64,000 nt of DNA, taken from assembly GCF_007559025.1 (NCBI RefSeq), contig NZ_CP041765.1, positions 1,980,679-2,044,678 on the forward strand, given 5' to 3'. This document shows, piece by piece, positions 59,034-64,000 of this stretch. The position numbers and the translations under genes were made by a program. How positions within the stretch are numbered: the first letter of the stretch is position 1; each line of letters starts with the position of its first letter. Origin of the DNA: Tomitella fengzijianii. GTDB taxonomy: Bacteria; Actinomycetota; Actinomycetes; Mycobacteriales; Mycobacteriaceae. Below the pieces are notes generated by a model that saw nothing but the letters and a program-made list of their open reading frames with translations, was not told the origin of the DNA and did not search any database.

Positions 59034-60785
59034 ATGGCCAGGACAGTCGCAGACCAGCTCGTGCAGTCCCTCGTCGACGCGGGTGTGCGCCGCATCTACG
59101 GCATCGTCGGCGACAGCCTCAACCCCGTCGTCGACGCGGTGCGGCGCACCGGGGGCGCGGCGCACGGCGGGATCGATTGGGTGCACGTGCGCCACGAGGA
59201 GGCGGCGGCGTTCGCGGCATCGGCCGAGGCGCAGACGACGGGCCGGCTGGCGGTGTGCGCCGGCTCGTGCGGGCCGGGCAATCTGCACCTGATCAACGGG
59301 CTCTACGACGCGCACCGCTCCGGCGCCCCCGTCCTGGCCATCGCCTCGCACATCCCCAGCACCGAGATCGGGCGCGGGTACTTCCAGGAGACCCACCCGG
59401 ACCGGCTCTTCGTCGAGTGCTCGCTGTACTGCGAGCTCGTTTCCACCACCGATCAGGCGCCGCACCTGTTCCGCGCGGCCATCCAGGCGGCCTCGGCCGA
59501 CGACGGCGTGGCGGTGGTGACGCTGCCCGGCGACATCGCCTCGCAGCCGGCCACGGCGCCGCTGCCGCCGGTCGCCCTGCCGTTCCCCTCCACCCTGGTG
59601 CCGGACGACGACGCCGTGCGCATGCTCGCCGACGCCGTGAATTCGGCGGAGAAGGTCGCGATCTTCGCCGGCTACGGCGCCCGCGACGCGCACGACGAGG
59701 TGGTGGCGCTCGCCGACGCCCTGGGCGCGCCGGTGGGACACTCGCTGCGCGGCAAGGACTTCATCCAGTACGACAACCCGTTCGACGTGGGCATGACGGG
59801 GCTGCTGGGCTACGGCGCCGCGCACGCCGGCATCCACGACGCCGACCTGCTGATCCTGCTCGGCACCGACTTCCCCTATTCGCAGTTCCTGCCCGACGAC
59901 GTCGCCACCGCCCAGGTGGACACCTGCGCCTCGGTGATCGGGCGGCGCACCCCGGTGCAGTTCCCCGTGCACGGCGATGTGGGGGCCACCGTGCGGGCGC
60001 TGCTGCCGCGGATCCGCCGCAAGACCGACCGCGGCTACCTGGAGCGCTGGCGCAAGCGGCACGACGCGATCATGACGAAGTCCGTCGGCGCCTACACGCA
60101 GGACGTCGAGCATCTCGTGCCGATCCACCCCGAGTACGTGGCCTCGATCCTCGACGAGGTGGCCGCCGACGACGCGGTCTTCTCCGCGGACACGGGCATG
60201 TGCAACGTGTGGGCCGCGCGCTACCTCACCCCCAACGGGCGGCGGCGGTTCCTCGCATCGTCGCTGCACGGTTCAATGGCCAACGCGCTGCCGCACTGCA
60301 TCGGCGTGCAGCTGGCGCACCCCGGCCGTCAGGTGGTGTCGATCTCCGGCGACGGCGGGCTGTCGATGCTGCTGTCCGAGCTGATCACCGTGGGCGCGTA
60401 CCGCATCCCAGTCAAGATCGTCGTGTTCGACAATTCCACGCTGGGCATGGTCAAGGCGGAGATGCTGGTGGACGGGTTGCCGGACTTCGGTGTGGACGTG
60501 CCGCAGGTGGATTTCCGGGGCATCGCCGCGGCGGCCGGCATCGACGCGCGGCGCGTGGACAAGCCGGAGGACGTGCACGGCGCGCTCGAACACGCGATGG
60601 CCGTCGACGGCCCGGCGCTGGTGCAGGTGATCACCGATCCGCGGGCCCTGTCGATGCCGCCCACTGTCACCGGCGCACAGATCAAGGGGTTCGCGCTGGC
60701 GATGTCCAAGGTGGTCGTCGGCGGGGGCATGGGCGAGGCCGTCAGCCTGGCCCGGTCCAACCTGCGCAACATCCCCCGGCCCTGA
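59034..60785 (+). CDS. poxB: Pyruvate:quinone oxidoreductase (pyruvate oxidase, PoxB type)
   Basis: ThDP- and FAD-dependent oxidative decarboxylation of pyruvate to acetate with electrons passed to quinone at the membrane. The 583-residue protein has the ThDP-activating Glu in VHVRHEEAAAFAA, the FAD-binding middle domain and the ThDP motif SGDGGLSMLLSELITVGAY through VVFDNSTLGM. The C-terminal segment (KGFALAMSKVVVGGGMGEA) corresponds to the membrane-binding end of PoxB. Start ATG with AAGGATCC upstream. It converges with dhaKL, with only 3 bases between the stops. Related actinobacterial enzymes (Corynebacterium Pqo) act at stationary phase. Confidence 0.9.
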   Translation: MARTVADQLVQSLVDAGVRRIYGIVGDSLNPVVDAVRRTGGAAHGGIDWVHVRHEEAAAFAASAEAQTTGRLAVCAGSCGPGNLHLINGLYDAHRSGAPVLAIASHIPSTEIGRGYFQETHPDRLFVECSLYCELVSTTDQAPHLFRAAIQAASADDGVAVVTLPGDIASQPATAPLPPVALPFPSTLVPDDDAVRMLADAVNSAEKVAIFAGYGARDAHDEVVALADALGAPVGHSLRGKDFIQYDNPFDVGMTGLLGYGAAHAGIHDADLLILLGTDFPYSQFLPDDVATAQVDTCASVIGRRTPVQFPVHGDVGATVRALLPRIRRKTDRGYLERWRKRHDAIMTKSVGAYTQDVEHLVPIHPEYVASILDEVAADDAVFSADTGMCNVWAARYLTPNGRRRFLASSLHGSMANALPHCIGVQLAHPGRQVVSISGDGGLSMLLSELITVGAYRIPVKIVVFDNSTLGMVKAEMLVDGLPDFGVDVPQVDFRGIAAAAGIDARRVDKPEDVHGALEHAMAVDGPALVQVITDPRALSMPPTVTGAQIKGFALAMSKVVVGGGMGEAVSLARSNLRNIPRP

Positions 60786-60788
60786 CCG

Positions 60789-62564
<1,776 letters not shown>

Positions 62565-62689
62565 GGGCACTCGAGCACCTTTCCGCTTGCACCGGTTCCG
62601 CATCCGAGCCTATCGGCCCTCCCCGGCGTCGCGCGGGCACGACGATCCGTTCCGGCGCACCGGGCACCGGCGCGCTGCAGAATGGGGGC

Positions 62690-63082
62690 ATGGAGGTACT
62701 CAGCGGAAGGATCCTGCTGCGGCCGTCGGACCTGTCCGCGTCGCAGTCGTTCTATCGGGACACGCTCGGCCTGGCGGTCGCCCGCGAGTTCGGGCCGCCC
62801 GCACATCCGGGGGTCGTGTTCTTCCTCGGCGGCGCGCTGCTGGAGGTTTCGGGGGGTGGGCCGGCGGGCGCGCGTGCGGGCATGGAGTTGTGGATGCAGG
62901 TCCGCGACGTCGAGGCCGAACATGCCCGCCTGGCCGCGGCCGGGGTGACGGTCCTGCGCGAGCCGCGCACCGAGCCATGGGGGCTGATCGAAATGTGGAT
63001 CGCCGACCCGGACGGGGTGCGCATCGCTGTCGTGCAGATCCCGGAGGACCACCCACTGCGGCGCGACGTCAGAAGCTCCTGA
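62690..63082 (+). CDS. VOC-superfamily (glyoxalase/bleomycin-resistance fold) protein
   Basis: Small metal-dependent or metal-free enzyme of the vicinal oxygen chelate fold, 130 residues. RILLRPSDLSASQSFYRDTL opens the first beta-alpha-beta-beta-beta unit and VRDVEAEHARLAAAGVTVL the second, ending with EMWIADPDGVRIAVVQ, which has the Glu expected at the metal site. Substrate cannot be predicted. Start ATG at 62690, divergent from dhaKL by 125 bases; it precedes an acyl-CoA synthetase gene by 156 bases. Confidence 0.8.
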   Translation: MEVLSGRILLRPSDLSASQSFYRDTLGLAVAREFGPPAHPGVVFFLGGALLEVSGGGPAGARAGMELWMQVRDVEAEHARLAAAGVTVLREPRTEPWGLIEMWIADPDGVRIAVVQIPEDHPLRRDVRSS

Positions 63083-63238
63083 GCCGCCCTTCAGAACCTG
63101 TGAGCCGGCCGTCCGGCCCCCCGTCCAGTCCGCGTCCCGGCCTGCGGATAAACAAGCGGACGGGCCTCGACGCACCGGGTAACACGGTGGTGGTGCGGCA
63201 GGCGCACGCAGGACCGCCGATCGAGGAGGCAGACCGAG

Positions 63239-64000
63239 TTGGGTACTGGGAAGACCGACGCCGGACGGACGAACGCCGCGGCGACGTTCGCCGAGGTGGT
63301 GCGCTCGCGCGCGGACGACGACAGCACGGGCCTGCTCTTCGAGGATCGCTCGTGGACGTGGCGCGAGGTGGTGCAGGAGGGCGCGGACCGCGCGGCACTG
63401 CTGGATTCGGCGGTCCCCGCCGCGCCCGGAGGACGACAGGTGCACGTGGGCGTGCTGCTGGAGAACGTGCCCGATTTCGTCTTCTGGCTGTGCGCGGCGT
63501 CGCTGTCCGGGGCCGTGGTCGTCGGCATCAACGCCAGCCGCAGCGGACCCGAACTCGCGCAGGACATCCGGCACGCGGACATCGACGTGATCGTCACTGA
63601 AGACCGCCTCGCGCATCTGATCACCGGCACCGGCCACGGGGTGCCCGGGCACCTGGTGTTCAACGTCGACCGCGACGACTACGCGGCGGCGCTCGCCCCG
63701 CATCGCGGCGCACCCCTGCCGGCGGAGTCGGCCGCGCCCGAACACATGGCGCTGCTGCTGTTCAGCTCCGGATCCACCGGTGCGCCCAAGGCCGTGATCG
63801 TGGGCCAGGGCCGCCTGGGCCGGCTCGCCGACGCGCTGATCGAGCGGGTCGAGCTGCGTCCGGATTCCGTCACCTACCTGTGCATGCCGCTGTTCCACGG
63901 CAATGCCGTCATGATGAACCTGGCCACGGCCATGCGGGTGGGCGCCACCGTGGGCATGGCCCGCAAATTCTCCGCCAGCGGCTTCTCCGCCGACATCCAC
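63239..64000 (+). CDS. Acyl-CoA synthetase (AMP-binding, FadD type), cut by right edge
   Basis: N-terminal 254 residues of an adenylate-forming enzyme. The conserved P-loop LLLFSSGSTGAPKAVIV lies near residue 185, preceded by HVGVLLENVPDFVFWLCAASLSGAVVVGIN and followed by YLCMPLFHGNAVMMNLATAMRVGATV, the arrangement of mycobacterial FadD17-like fatty acyl-CoA or fatty acyl-AMP ligases. The initiator is a TTG at 63239, supported by GAGGAGG 9 bases upstream; no ATG or GTG fits that position. The frame is open to the window edge. Substrate chain length is unknown. Confidence 0.85.
   Translation, partial: MGTGKTDAGRTNAAATFAEVVRSRADDDSTGLLFEDRSWTWREVVQEGADRAALLDSAVPAAPGGRQVHVGVLLENVPDFVFWLCAASLSGAVVVGINASRSGPELAQDIRHADIDVIVTEDRLAHLITGTGHGVPGHLVFNVDRDDYAAALAPHRGAPLPAESAAPEHMALLLFSSGSTGAPKAVIVGQGRLGRLADALIERVELRPDSVTYLCMPLFHGNAVMMNLATAMRVGATVGMARKFSASGFSADIH

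Noticed and set aside
57882-60269. Minus-strand open frame across the MOSC and poxB genes.
   Set aside because: Both real genes have clear motifs on the plus strand; the antisense protein is repetitive and featureless.

Overview
The window is very GC-rich chromosomal DNA with the gene order of a mycolate-type actinobacterium (order Mycobacteriales). Supporting markers are mihF next to gmk and rpoZ, the rapZ-yvcK-whiA triplet, a PriA without helicase motifs, the pyrR-pyrB-pyrC-(membrane protein)-carA-carB-pyrF operon, and the small membrane gene between pepQ and aroQ. GTG starts and 4-base stop/start overlaps are frequent. The genus cannot be fixed from the sequence alone. I count 58 protein genes, two cut by the window edges and one broken; no tRNA, rRNA or CRISPR array was seen.

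Layout. 1-437: the end of pgl. 439-5895: a complete Tn3-family transposon with 47-base terminal inverted repeats and a perfect 5-base target duplication (AACCG). It carries a serine resolvase, a CmtR-like Cd/Pb sensor, a cation-diffusion-facilitator exporter, a DUF3703 protein and a transposase gene broken by a frameshift. 5946-9539: secG and the triose-phosphate glycolysis genes gap-pgk-tpiA. 9741-14862: uvrC-rapZ-yvcK-whiA. 14903-22328: fmt-rsmB-rpe, then the riboflavin genes ribD-ribE-ribBA-ribH and a PH-domain membrane protein. 22481-29302: an EthD-like gene, then mihF-gmk-rpoZ-coaBC-metK-priA. 29759-40041: the pyrimidine operon, which ends in a GT87-type membrane glycosyltransferase. 40199-42707: pepQ-efp-nusB. 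42780-57650: a leaderless small membrane gene, the shikimate genes aroC-aroK-aroB-aroQ and aroE, a type IV prepilin-peptidase-like protein, mltG, ruvX, alaS, rarA, a phosphotransferase-like gene and aspS. 57876-64000: a more accessory stretch with a MOSC protein, pyruvate:quinone oxidoreductase, a one-chain dihydroxyacetone kinase, a VOC protein and the start of an acyl-CoA synthetase.

Most of the window is transcribed leftwards (minus strand) as long, tightly packed operons serving core metabolism: lower glycolysis, riboflavin, UMP, chorismate and SAM/CoA supply. Translation and DNA-repair genes lie between them. Plus-strand genes are few: pgl, the metal cargo of the transposon, the EthD-like gene, the B-4DMT-type gene, and the MOSC, poxB, VOC and acyl-CoA synthetase genes.

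The strongest non-routine observations are the exactly delimited metal-resistance transposon with its broken transposase, a four-copy 15-base repeat array upstream of secG, a perfect 26-base-arm hairpin between metK and priA, a ruvX gene with no usual start codon upstream of its conserved core, and a GT-C glycosyltransferase translationally coupled to pyrF.
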